From: JAPPKS01 sp963667895
GTDB taxonomy: Bacteria; Poribacteria; WGA-4E; PCPOR2b
Length of the DNA stretch: 64,000 nucleotides
Direction of reading: 5' to 3'
Assembly: GCA_965223985.1 (NCBI GenBank)
Contig: OZ245030.1
Coordinates: forward strand, 2,294,001 to 2,358,000
Below, piece by piece: positions 56,616-64,000 of this stretch. Positions within the stretch are counted from its first letter, which is position 1. The number at the start of each line of letters is the position of its first letter. Position numbers and translations under genes: made by a program. A model generated the notes under the pieces. The model worked only from the letters and a program-made list of their open reading frames with translations. It ran no database searches and was not told where the DNA came from.

Positions 56616-58370
56616 TTAGACTTCGGATATACGAACAGCTTTATTCGTTCTCCGCCTCTTCTTTGACTTTTTCGACATCGAAGCGCTCCGCGACTTTTCA
56701 CGTTCTTGTTTAGCACGCTGTGCTAACTTTTCCCCTTGGTCAGCCGTCTTTTCCTGCATTGCTCGCCCTTTCTCCAATCGAACCTGTGCTTCATATTCAG
56801 CGTAAGTCCCGATGAATTGCGTGGCTGTGCCGTTCTCAAAAACTAACAGTTTGGTGGCGAGTTTGTTCAGAAAGTAGCGATCGTGGGAGATTATCAAGAT
56901 AGTTGCGGGATACGCCCCTAACGCTTCCTCAAGAACTTCACGAGATGGAATATCGAGATGGTTGGTCGGCTCATCAAGTAGAAGCACATTCGCATTTTCC
57001 ATGAGCAACTTAGCTAGCATAACGCGGCTCTGTTCGCCGCCGCTGAGGTCTCCAATTCGCTTGAACACTGAATCACCGGAAAACAGGAATTTCCCAAGAA
57101 AACTTCGGATCTCTCCTTGTGTTTGTGTTGGGCGTAATTCCCAAATCTCATCGATAACCGTATTCTCTGGATTCAACCCTGCGAGTTCCTGATCGTAATA
57201 CCCGAACTGAAGATTATGTCCCGTCTTTAAATTTCCGGATGTCGGCTTTTCCTGATTGAGAATTATTCGGAAGAGCGTTGTCTTTCCAACTCCATTTGGT
57301 CCAATGATACCGACGACATCTCCACGGTGTGCCTCAAAGTTCAAGTTTTCAAAGATTGTCACCTCCCCATATCGTTTCCCCAAATTTTGACATTGCAAAA
57401 TGTCATTCCCTCCGCGCTCAGCCGTCGTGAAGTGGAGTTTCATTGTGGCTTCATTCGCGTGGGGTTTTTCGATTCGCTCTAGCCGGTTCAACAGTTTCTG
57501 CCGCCCTTTCGCTTCACGTGTGCGTTGCCCAGCGATGTTCCGATGGATAAATTCCTCCTCGTGAGCGATATGCTGCTGCTGTTTATGATACTCGCGTTCT
57601 TGGGTCAATATTTCGATGGGTTTGGTTTCGAGATACTTCGTGTAGTTTCCGCGATACCCCTTAATTTTGTGATTGTGGAGTTCCATTATTTTTCCAACAA
57701 CACGATCCAAAAAATAGCGATCATGTGAGATGACGATTGCCGTTCCCTGGTATTCAGTATTCAGGAAATATTCCAACCACTCAATCGCCTTTATGTCAAG
57801 ATGGTTGGTTGGTTCATCAAGAAGCAGTAAATCGGGCGCTTCAAGCAGTAATTTCGCTAGTGCAGCTCGGCTTTTCTGACCACCGCTCAAAAGACCGATT
57901 CTCAAATGAAATTCGACCTCACAAAATCCCAATCCTCCCAGCGCCTTGTTAATCCGATGTTCATAGTCATAACCGCCAATGCGTTCATGCCGTTCCTGTA
58001 GACGGGCATATTCATCCAGAATAACCGGGTTATTCCTGTCGTCCTCCATCCGTTCGCTTAGCGAGAGTAGCCGATCCTCCAGATTTCGCTGCGACTGAAA
58101 TACCTTGAGCATTTCCTGACGTAATGTACAATCGGGATGCAAATCGGTCTCTTGGCTGAGGTACCCGATACTTGTCTTTTTCCCATGTATGACTCTGCCT
58201 TGAAAAACAGCGATTAAGCCCGCAATAATAGAGATTAGCGTGGTCTTACCACTACCGTTTTGACCAATTAGACCGATTCGGTCCCGCTGCTCAATTGATA
58301 GAGAGATATCATCAAGGATGAGGTAAGGTTCATACGATTTTGTGACGTGTTCCAATCTGACTAACGACAT
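56616..58370 (-). CDS. ABC-F family ATPase
   Basis: Two ABC cassettes lie in one soluble chain: Walker A GLIGQNGSGKTTLISII and GIIGPNGVGKTTLFRII. The signatures are LSGGQKSRAALAKLLL and LSGGEQSRVMLAKLLM, each followed by LLLDEPTNHLD. There are no membrane helices. ABC-F proteins bind the ribosomal exit site and relieve stalled translation, or give antibiotic resistance in some branches. I start at ATG 58370 (MSLVRLEHVTKSYE), since the upstream 26 residues have no family similarity. The basic C-terminal tail (SRSASMSKKSKKRRR) is unusual but seen in Uup-like proteins. Confidence 0.92.
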   Translation of the reverse strand: MSLVRLEHVTKSYEPYLILDDISLSIEQRDRIGLIGQNGSGKTTLISIIAGLIAVFQGRVIHGKKTSIGYLSQETDLHPDCTLRQEMLKVFQSQRNLEDRLLSLSERMEDDRNNPVILDEYARLQERHERIGGYDYEHRINKALGGLGFCEVEFHLRIGLLSGGQKSRAALAKLLLEAPDLLLLDEPTNHLDIKAIEWLEYFLNTEYQGTAIVISHDRYFLDRVVGKIMELHNHKIKGYRGNYTKYLETKPIEILTQEREYHKQQQHIAHEEEFIHRNIAGQRTREAKGRQKLLNRLERIEKPHANEATMKLHFTTAERGGNDILQCQNLGKRYGEVTIFENLNFEAHRGDVVGIIGPNGVGKTTLFRIILNQEKPTSGNLKTGHNLQFGYYDQELAGLNPENTVIDEIWELRPTQTQGEIRSFLGKFLFSGDSVFKRIGDLSGGEQSRVMLAKLLMENANVLLLDEPTNHLDIPSREVLEEALGAYPATILIISHDRYFLNKLATKLLVFENGTATQFIGTYAEYEAQVRLEKGRAMQEKTADQGEKLAQRAKQEREKSRSASMSKKSKKRRRTNKAVRISEV

Positions 58371-58441
58371 GATAGGTATTTTTCTTGAAAGGTAATTTTC
58401 TGCCTCTGGTATAATATAGGGTAGGTCAGGTTGAGTGGAGA

Positions 58442-58471
58442 TTGACATTCTCCGAAAAACTGTGATACCAT
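58442..58471 (+). promoter_or_regulatory. Predicted promoter of the TRM11-like gene
   Basis: TTGACA (58442-58447) and TACCAT (58466-58471) are 18 nt apart, 31 nt before the ATG at 58503. The gene diverges from the ABC-F gene. A TATAAT at about 58409 on the same strand is a second candidate. Confidence 0.4.
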
Positions 58472-58502
58472 TTCACAATCCTCCCGCTGAAAGATGTAAC
58501 AA

Positions 58503-59450
58503 ATGTCCATTCCAAAATATCTCTATCTGACGAGTGTTCCCAATCAAGAGGTGGAGTTAGTCAACGCTGAATCCATGACATTAACAGGTCACACCCCAAA
58601 TGCTTATGGGATAGCAATCTCAGAAAATTGTGTTGATGTGACACGAGGTGCCTGTGTGAAGTGTTGTATGAAGATTTTGTGTGAAGGGGGAAGTGTTTCA
58701 GAGATCTGTGGACAGATTAAAACCGCAGAGTTATACGCCGAAGATTTTCGCGTTTCGATAGTTAAACGACCGCGTCGTCTGGAAGCGGATTCAACGAAAA
58801 TCGCTCATGTAGTTGGCGGCGTCATCAGCGGCACCGTGTCTTTGACGCAACCACGGGTTGTGTTTTTGGTGGTAATCACGAACGAGCGAGTCTGGTTAGG
58901 CAGACTTCTATCCAAATCGGACGGCAGGTGGATTGTCCACCGGAAGCGTCCTTACATGACATCGAGCGCGCTTCCAACGAAACTCGCAAGAGCAATTGTC
59001 AATCTGATTGCTGACCCTAGCGATCGGCTTGTGGATCCGTGTTGCGGTACAGGAACAATTGTGCTAGAAGCCGCACACATGGGGATGCGGGTCGTTGGGT
59101 ATGACATCAACCCCAAGATGGTCAAGGCAACGCAAGCGAACCTGGCGCATCACAGTTTAGACGCCAGAGTTTGCCTCGGCGATGCACGTCAAATTAGAGA
59201 ACCGTTTGATTCCCTGGCGGCGAACCTTCCTTACGGTATTATGCTGAATCGAACCCCAATACAAGATTGGGAGATTTTGCGGAATCTCAATCATATCGCG
59301 CCTAAAGCAGCTTTTGTTACAATCAGTGACCTGAGCAAGCCGCTTGAGGATTTAGGGTATCGTATTCGGCAGATTGTGCACGTCCCCAAGCTGAATATGG
59401 TGCGACGAATCTATATCACCGACACGGGACACACGGAACGTGATGTCTGA
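58503..59450 (+). CDS. TRM11-like RNA/DNA methyltransferase domain protein
   Basis: The C-terminal half is a Rossmann SAM methyltransferase: DPCCGTGTIVLEAAHMGMRVVGYDI for SAM binding, then ANLPYGIMLN where the catalytic D/NPPY becomes NLPY. This arrangement follows the Trm11/Trm-G10 group that methylates N2 of tRNA guanosine. The N-terminal 150 residues would be the RNA-binding part; no full THUMP signature is obvious. The frame is intact with 315 residues. RNA target is inferred. Confidence 0.75.
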   Translation: MSIPKYLYLTSVPNQEVELVNAESMTLTGHTPNAYGIAISENCVDVTRGACVKCCMKILCEGGSVSEICGQIKTAELYAEDFRVSIVKRPRRLEADSTKIAHVVGGVISGTVSLTQPRVVFLVVITNERVWLGRLLSKSDGRWIVHRKRPYMTSSALPTKLARAIVNLIADPSDRLVDPCCGTGTIVLEAAHMGMRVVGYDINPKMVKATQANLAHHSLDARVCLGDARQIREPFDSLAANLPYGIMLNRTPIQDWEILRNLNHIAPKAAFVTISDLSKPLEDLGYRIRQIVHVPKLNMVRRIYITDTGHTERDV

Positions 59451-59499
59451 ATCGCACCCAAATTGGGTATAATAGAGTTGTGCCTGCAAGATAGCGGAT

Positions 59500-59620
59500 T
59501 TATTCGCCGGCGACCCGATACATTTCCTGTATCACTTCGCGGATGTCTGGAGCATCTGTGAGGTATTCATTTTCTACCTGTTCTCTGAGTTAATCGGGAA
59601 TACCGTGCAGTGCTTCGTCT
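59500..59620 (-). pseudogene. C-terminal relic of an ADP-ribosylglycohydrolase
   Basis: On the minus strand the frame reads DEALHGIPD, a TAA, then LREQVENEYLTDAPDIREVI and QEMYRVAGE to a stop at 59500-59502. The end of the intact ADP-ribosylglycohydrolase at 50765-51589 is similar (EALHDDIPNEFKQQAEERYL, HAPDILKVIQDMYQ). Only about 40 residues remain, directly after the GcvH-like stop. It is either a truncated second copy or a rearrangement remnant. Confidence 0.65.
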
Positions 59621-60055
59621 TTAATTCTCCTCCTCATCGTAAAAATCGGTTTCCCCCACGTATTCATCGTCATCGAGTTCGTCTTCCTCTTCGTACTCTT
59701 TGTACTCATCAGATCCCATCAATATATCGAGTTCTCTAGGGCCCTCAATACTCATCTTGCAGATCCAACCATCTCCCTCTGGTGAACGATTGATTAGATC
59801 TGGATCATCTTCTAGGGCAAAGCTGACCTCGATAATTTCCCCTGTCACAGGGGCATACACAGGAAAAGTACCTCCATCGGCAACTTCAATCCTACAGATC
59901 GTGTCTTCCTGCTCGAGTTCGTCGCCAACCAGCGGAAGTTCCACAAATACAATATCGCCATAAGCCTGTTGAGCACGTTCGGTGATTCCAACAATCCCTT
60001 CTGAATTAATGATTTCAATCCATTCATGTGTGGTCGTATATTTTACTTCACTCAC
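59621..60055 (-). CDS. GcvH-like protein lacking the lipoylation lysine, acidic tail
   Basis: The first 115 residues clearly follow glycine cleavage H protein: VKYTTTHEWIEI, GIVGITERAQQAYGDIVFVELP, and VYAPVTGEIIEVS, DPDLINRSPEGDGWICKM. The normal lipoyl hairpin has the ESVKA motif; here the region reads ICRIEVADGG, with no lysine. It cannot be lipoylated at the canonical site and so should not work as a normal H protein. The last 35 residues are a strongly acidic extension (EEEDELDDDEY). No gcvT or gcvP is near. The role is unknown. Confidence 0.85.
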   Translation of the reverse strand: MSEVKYTTTHEWIEIINSEGIVGITERAQQAYGDIVFVELPLVGDELEQEDTICRIEVADGGTFPVYAPVTGEIIEVSFALEDDPDLINRSPEGDGWICKMSIEGPRELDILMGSDEYKEYEEEDELDDDEYVGETDFYDEEEN

Positions 60056-60158
60056 GGTTCAGCCTCCCAAAGTTCCAAATTCCCCGTACTCACTTGATGT
60101 AACAGGGTGGATAACTTCAATACCTGAACTGATGCTCTGCTATTGCTTAGAGATGTCC

Positions 60159-60933
60159 TCACGCTAGGAGGTTAAATGTTTGGTCCTGCAATGTTGTTAT
60201 GATACGCTGTCCGACAAGCGAAGCTATCGACTTTCTTTTAGGAATGCTAAATCGTGTATGTACCTTAAAGCTGCATTCCCTTCGCCTGCTAGAGCCTGGC
60301 GACGAGCACCGCGAGCGCCCCTGAGTCTCTACGGTTAGGGTAATGTCGCAGTTACATTCAGCACGATTCCCACCTGGGAGTTTGGAGATCCACCGGTTGA
60401 ACCAGTATAAGGTCTCTTTCTCACCCTCAGGCGAATTCGACTGATCTCCCTCCATGTACAGTCCAGTCGGACGCATCGCTTTTCTCGCTTTACTTTAGAC
60501 GCGAACCTTATGCTCGGGCTGGCAGATGGTGAATGGTAAGGGTTGAGATAGCATAATCGTACCCCGCCTCACCCAGAGACAGGTCGAGTAATGCCCCTTG
60601 AACGAGGCCCAATTGAGCGGCAAAACTTCCGAACTTAGATTTCAGTTGCTCAAGCATGTTGGGAGCCAAGCCGATTCCAGTCACCCTGGCGTTGGGAGCT
60701 CTGGCAAAGACGTATTCTAGTTGTATACTAGTGCCGTAGCCAAGATCCAGAATGTCCACCTCCGCTTGGGTAGTTGGAATCTGATTAGCCACAGCTTGGC
60801 AGAAAGGGTCATCAGGCTCAATACCGAACTTCTTGTCCCATATGTCGGCGGTAGCATTGAAGCAACCGTAGAGTTCCTCAATACCGTGGCTCATCCACTC
60901 AAGGATATCCTTACCTACGGGACCTGGCGCGAT
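60159..60933 (-). pseudogene. Class I SAM methyltransferase, frameshifted and substituted
   Basis: The main frame reads GPVGKDILEW into MSHGIEELYGCFNATADIWDK, VDILDLGYGTSIQLEYVF and YDYAISTLTIHHLPARA, and ends at 60508. The next part of the domain is in a second frame: GLYMEGDQSNSPEGEKETLY and GGNRAECNCDITLTVETQ. The SAM-binding glycine loop DLGCGTG has become DLGYGTS, and the usual Asp after motif I (TGID) is Gly. Substitutions in key residues together with frameshifts point to real decay. The 3' limit near 60159 is approximate. Confidence 0.7.
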
Positions 60934-61116
60934 ACGAAGCTGGCCTTTTCTCCGCAGAGACTCCCTGTCTACTTTGTCCGCCTCGTGTGTTCGATTTGTT
61001 ATGGCAATGCTCCCTTTCGCTCCAATTGAACGTGCCTGAGTGGAGTATTAGACGGTTCATGATCGTGAGGGGACGGAGATTTGGACTACTTGGTTCACAC
61101 TTTACTAGATTCTTCC

Positions 61117-62229
61117 TCAGAAACTCCGACCGATTGAAAATAAATATACCGCCCGCCCGCGATCGATTCTGATTTGTTCCCGCGTGTTTGCCTGAGGTTT
61201 CATCTGGGGCATATAAGCAGCATTGATATTCATCTTTCCCAGACTCAACCCCAGCCCAACCGTCACTCCTTCTACTTTCCAAAGGCGATTCTCATCTTCA
61301 GCTTGTTCTGTCTCAAGGTTGAGAATCGAATCAGACCGGTTTTCGGTATGACGCAGATAACCGATTTGCCCCGCAATACGCCCACGATACCAAACTTCAC
61401 CACCAAAACCGGTACGAATGCCGTCTTCAAAAGGGGGATTGAAATCGAAACCAACTCGCACATTGACATCTTTGTATCGCCGCTGATAGGCTACACCAAA
61501 CAGAACATCGCGACGAATTTTATCTGGAATCAAATCATCAGAGAAGGATAAGCCGTTGCTGAGATTTCTCACCACAATACCGATTCCTAGTCCTTTTCCA
61601 ATTTGCTGAATGGCCCCCAAGTTATAGGCGTATCCGTGTCCAATGTGCCCTTGATACTCGACATCTAGCACTTTCGATCTAATCCACTTCGCGTCCGCGC
61701 CGATAGACAATTCACCAAACAGGCGCCTTCCGTAACCAATCCCAATTGCTAGATTATTCGCTGGAAAATTGTTCGTGGCTTTACCGCGGTGGTTGACACG
61801 ACTAAACCGCCCTTCAAATTCAAAGGCGAGATTAAAACCGATGACACCACCATGATCCATGGGTACAATATAGTTGACAGACTCAAACCCTGACGCTCGG
61901 AGGTCATACCGCCCAAAATCCTCATGGCGCTCAACTTCATTCAGTTTGGAAACCACCGCGACGGTGCGAGGGAATCTCGCGGCACGGGCTACAAAACGAT
62001 CTCCTTCCATTAAACTAAGCCCTGCAGGATTACTATTAAGCGCACTTGCACCTGAAATTGAACCGACAAAGCTGCCGCCCATGCCCTGATGCGGTGCTGC
62101 AGCTAATCTCCGCAGGAATACGTCGGCTGCAGCACGGGCGTCTTCATTCACTACTTGCGCGGATGCTAGGTTGAAAGCACCCAAAAGACACAACGTCAGA
62201 ATAGTATTGTTTACCCATTGACATTTCAT
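61117..62229 (-). CDS. PorV/PorQ-like outer-membrane beta-barrel protein
   Basis: A signal peptide (TILTLCLLGAFNLASAQ) leads into a barrel with GGSFVGSISGASALNSNPAGLS near the start, the PorV/FadL-like N-terminal pattern, followed by many amphipathic strands. It ends YLFSIGRSF with a terminal Phe. PorV binds sorting-domain cargo in type IX secretion. The large secreted protein at 27466-30141 has a sorting-type C-terminus, so a functional link is possible. No core T9SS gene is in the window, hence transport role is inferred. Confidence 0.72.
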   Translation of the reverse strand: MKCQWVNNTILTLCLLGAFNLASAQVVNEDARAAADVFLRRLAAAPHQGMGGSFVGSISGASALNSNPAGLSLMEGDRFVARAARFPRTVAVVSKLNEVERHEDFGRYDLRASGFESVNYIVPMDHGGVIGFNLAFEFEGRFSRVNHRGKATNNFPANNLAIGIGYGRRLFGELSIGADAKWIRSKVLDVEYQGHIGHGYAYNLGAIQQIGKGLGIGIVVRNLSNGLSFSDDLIPDKIRRDVLFGVAYQRRYKDVNVRVGFDFNPPFEDGIRTGFGGEVWYRGRIAGQIGYLRHTENRSDSILNLETEQAEDENRLWKVEGVTVGLGLSLGKMNINAAYMPQMKPQANTREQIRIDRGRAVYLFSIGRSF

Positions 62230-62312
62230 AACTAGAACTTCACTATAAATGGTACTAATTCTACGACGATCGACCTTATCATCTCTCCATTTAGTGAAGC
62301 CTCGTTATCAGT

Positions 62313-62744
62313 CTATTGCAATTCGCCCCAAAGAATGACGTTTGCAACTGCATAGTTATCCGTATGCGCGAGTGTTACGAAGGTTTGAGAGACACCTAAC
62401 GAATCCGCATGTTGACGGGCTCGACCTTTCAAAACTAACTCCGGTTTGCCAAGCCCACCCGTAATGACCGACACATCGTGCCACCACATGCCAGGCCTTA
62501 AGCCTGTTCCGAGTGCCTTGAAGACCGCTTCTTTCGCGGCAAATCTTGCAGCGAGTCTTTGATAGCGTACATCTGTGACGCCGCAGTATCTTATTTCTTC
62601 CGGTGTGTAGATTCGCTTCTCAAATCGGTCACCCCACCGTATACTCGCAGATCTAATGCGTGTGACCTCAGCGATATCAATACCAATGCCTCGAATCAAT
62701 ACCGGATAAGCGCTACTTTTGATGCTTTGTATATCGGGCGCCAA
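62313..62744 (-). CDS. acpS: Holo-[acyl-carrier-protein] synthase
   Basis: AcpS moves 4'-phosphopantetheine from CoA to acyl carrier protein. The 143-residue protein has IGIDIAEVTRI, FEKRIYTPEE and RFAAKEAVFKALGTGL with the metal-binding acidic residues. The N-terminus may be a few residues shorter. It follows folP by 11 bp, the common ftsH-folP-acpS type grouping. Confidence 0.93.
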   Translation of the reverse strand: MAPDIQSIKSSAYPVLIRGIGIDIAEVTRIRSASIRWGDRFEKRIYTPEEIRYCGVTDVRYQRLAARFAAKEAVFKALGTGLRPGMWWHDVSVITGGLGKPELVLKGRARQHADSLGVSQTFVTLAHTDNYAVANVILWGELQ

Positions 62745-62755
62745 ATTCTGAACCC

Positions 62756-63601
62756 TCAGGAGGAAGTTGAATCTGTGTGGCGATAGATTGCGTCTGTCAT
62801 TTGAGCAACTCGACGCATGGCTTTCACATCATGGACGCGAACAACGTCTGCACCGTGGGCAATTGCCCAAGCAACAGTGGCAGTGGTACCTTCCATCCGA
62901 TCGTTCACTGGAAGATTGAGAATTTTCCCAATAAAAGATTTCCTGGAGACACCGATGAGGATAGGCTTGTTCAGGGACTGAAAATCACGAAGCCGGCGTA
63001 AAATGTCCAGATTATGCTCGGTAGTTTTACCAAATCCGATACCGGGATCAATTAGAATCTGCTCCGGATGAATTCCTTTTTTTCCGGCTTCACTGATACG
63101 TTCTTGGAAAAAAAAGCGAATCTCAGAGATTACATTCGGGTAGGTAGGCGATTGCTGCATCGTTTGCGGATTGCCCTTCATGTGCATCAGGACCAATCCT
63201 GCGTGCGTTTCGCTGACGACCCTTGCCATGTCTGAATCGCCTCTTAGCGCCGAAATATCATTAACGATGTGGGCTCCTGCTTGAAGAACTCGACGCGCAA
63301 CATGAGCCTTATATGTATCAATCGAAATGGGGACAGGGGTTTCGCTTACAAGCCATTCGACAACCGGTAAGACGCGAGCTAATTCATCATCGGCGGAAAC
63401 TGGCAACGCCCCTGGTCGGGAAGATTCACCGCCTATATCAATGATATCCGCCCCCTCCTGAACCATCCTTTTTGCATGGGCAATAGCGCTATCGAACTTC
63501 AGATAACGCCCACCCTCTGAAAAGGAATCCGGGGTGACGTTCAACACACCCATAATGAGCGTGCGTTGTCCAAGAGCGAGTCGCTTTCCGCGGCAGTTCA
63601 T
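62756..63601 (-). CDS. folP: Dihydropteroate synthase
   Basis: FolP joins pABA and the dihydropterin diphosphate in folate synthesis and is the sulfonamide target. Motifs present are LIMGVLNVTPDSFSEGG, ADIIDIGGESSRPGA, ISIDTYKAHVAR, HIVNDISAL, and ILIGVSRKSFIG. The length of 281 residues is normal. It lies between ftsH, 17 bp upstream, and acpS, 11 bp downstream, all in the same direction. Confidence 0.95.
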   Translation of the reverse strand: MNCRGKRLALGQRTLIMGVLNVTPDSFSEGGRYLKFDSAIAHAKRMVQEGADIIDIGGESSRPGALPVSADDELARVLPVVEWLVSETPVPISIDTYKAHVARRVLQAGAHIVNDISALRGDSDMARVVSETHAGLVLMHMKGNPQTMQQSPTYPNVISEIRFFFQERISEAGKKGIHPEQILIDPGIGFGKTTEHNLDILRRLRDFQSLNKPILIGVSRKSFIGKILNLPVNDRMEGTTATVAWAIAHGADVVRVHDVKAMRRVAQMTDAIYRHTDSTSS

Positions 63602-63618
63602 AGATTGCAGCGTTAATA

Positions 63619-64000
63619 TTAGGTATCAGAAACTTGATGGCGGGGCCCGAGAATTTCCTCAATCTCTTCACCAATGAGAGTTTCCCTCTCTAATAGCGCA
63701 TCCGCAAGTTTTTTCAATCCATCAACATTCGTTTCGATGAGATGCCTCGCTTGATTATAGCATTCTGTAATAATGCGATGTACGGCTTGATCGATTTCAA
63801 TCGCGGTTTTTTCACTATAATCCTTGTGGTGGGCAATTTCTTTGCCCAAAAAGACCTGTTCATCGCGTTTTCCGAAAGAGAGAGGTCCAAGTTCACTCAT
63901 GCCCCATTGCGTGACCATCTTCCGCGCCAAATCCGTGGCTTTTTCGAAATCATTCTGGGCACCCGTCGTTAGGTCGCCAAAGATGAGTTCTTCAGCAACG
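63619..64000 (-). CDS. ftsH: ATP-dependent zinc metalloprotease FtsH, C-terminal part
   Basis: The frame is open to the window end, so only about 127 C-terminal residues are seen: VAEELIFGDLTTGAQNDFEKA at the start of the visible part, RKMVTQWGMSELGPLSFG, GKEIAHHKDYSEKTA, and ALLERETLIGEEI. These belong to the protease domain end, after the HExxH site that lies outside the window. FtsH is an inner-membrane AAA+ protease. It is followed by folP. Confidence 0.93.
   Translation of the reverse strand, partial: VAEELIFGDLTTGAQNDFEKATDLARKMVTQWGMSELGPLSFGKRDEQVFLGKEIAHHKDYSEKTAIEIDQAVHRIITECYNQARHLIETNVDGLKKLADALLERETLIGEEIEEILGPRHQVSDT

Noticed and set aside
60911..61282. Open frame of 123 residues on the minus strand
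   Set aside because: Overlaps the start region of the methyltransferase pseudogene and the end of the PorV-like gene, with a composition typical of a shadow frame.
1..64000. CRISPR array, prophage or integron
   Set aside because: No regularly spaced repeats, cas genes, phage structural genes or integrase were seen.

Overview
This window reads as a chromosomal contig from a Gram-negative, non-model bacterium, most likely a member of Candidatus Poribacteria or a close relative. The placement is inference. It rests on a secreted protein ending in an NPFNPETWIPYQL-type C-terminal domain, a PorV-like outer-membrane protein, several phytanoyl-CoA dioxygenase (PhyH) family genes, an AtuA/DUF1446 gene, a CRTAC1-type beta-propeller, and gene clusters built from TPR, FHA and VWA proteins. 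No tRNA, rRNA or CRISPR array was found.

Layout. 0-12 kb: the end of an isocitrate lyase/PEP mutase-like gene, an orphan GspG-like pseudopilin, hisA, a class I glutamine amidotransferase-like hydrolase, a polyprenyl synthase, and then a minus-strand run coding for an ECF sigma factor, a double-FHA protein, a TPR metallopeptidase, CvpA and two paralogous TPR membrane proteins. A DegT aminotransferase and hisB follow. 12.3-25 kb: about 12.7 kb of co-directional minus-strand genes encode an AAA+ ATPase, a nitrate/sulfonate-type ABC transporter (ATPase, permease, binding protein), a DUF481-like barrel, PspA/IM30, a membrane coiled-coil protein, a VWA protein and two substrate-binding-protein/OmpA fusions. 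This is the best candidate for an under-described system. It appears to join the outer membrane, peptidoglycan, inner membrane and a PspA/AAA+ stress module.

25-35 kb: a frameshifted PhyH gene, a large secreted HEFGH metalloprotease-like protein, glnB-glnA, an IS5-family element and dcd. 35-46 kb: an accessory catabolic region with a beta-hydroxyacid dehydrogenase, AtuA and its detached broken C-terminal partner, an LLM flavin monooxygenase, a flavin reductase, a broken VOC protein, CRTAC1, a glycoside hydrolase-like protein and an alanine-glyoxylate aminotransferase-like enzyme. 46-54 kb: rnhB, yraN, a sugar nucleotidyltransferase, a heavily decayed TonB receptor, an ADP-ribosylglycohydrolase, and two tandem PhyH paralogues, one of which carries HxA instead of the iron-binding HxD. 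53-64 kb: an M3 peptidase, a decayed membrane glycosyltransferase-like gene, an ABC-F protein, a TRM11-like methyltransferase, a GcvH-like protein without the lipoylation lysine, a decayed SAM methyltransferase, a PorV-like barrel, acpS, folP and the end of ftsH.

Broken genes cluster in the accessory segments, while housekeeping genes are intact throughout. That pattern argues for real gene decay in a host-associated or reducing genome, although scattered assembly indels cannot be excluded from sequence alone. All product names rest on motif recognition by eye, not on database searches.
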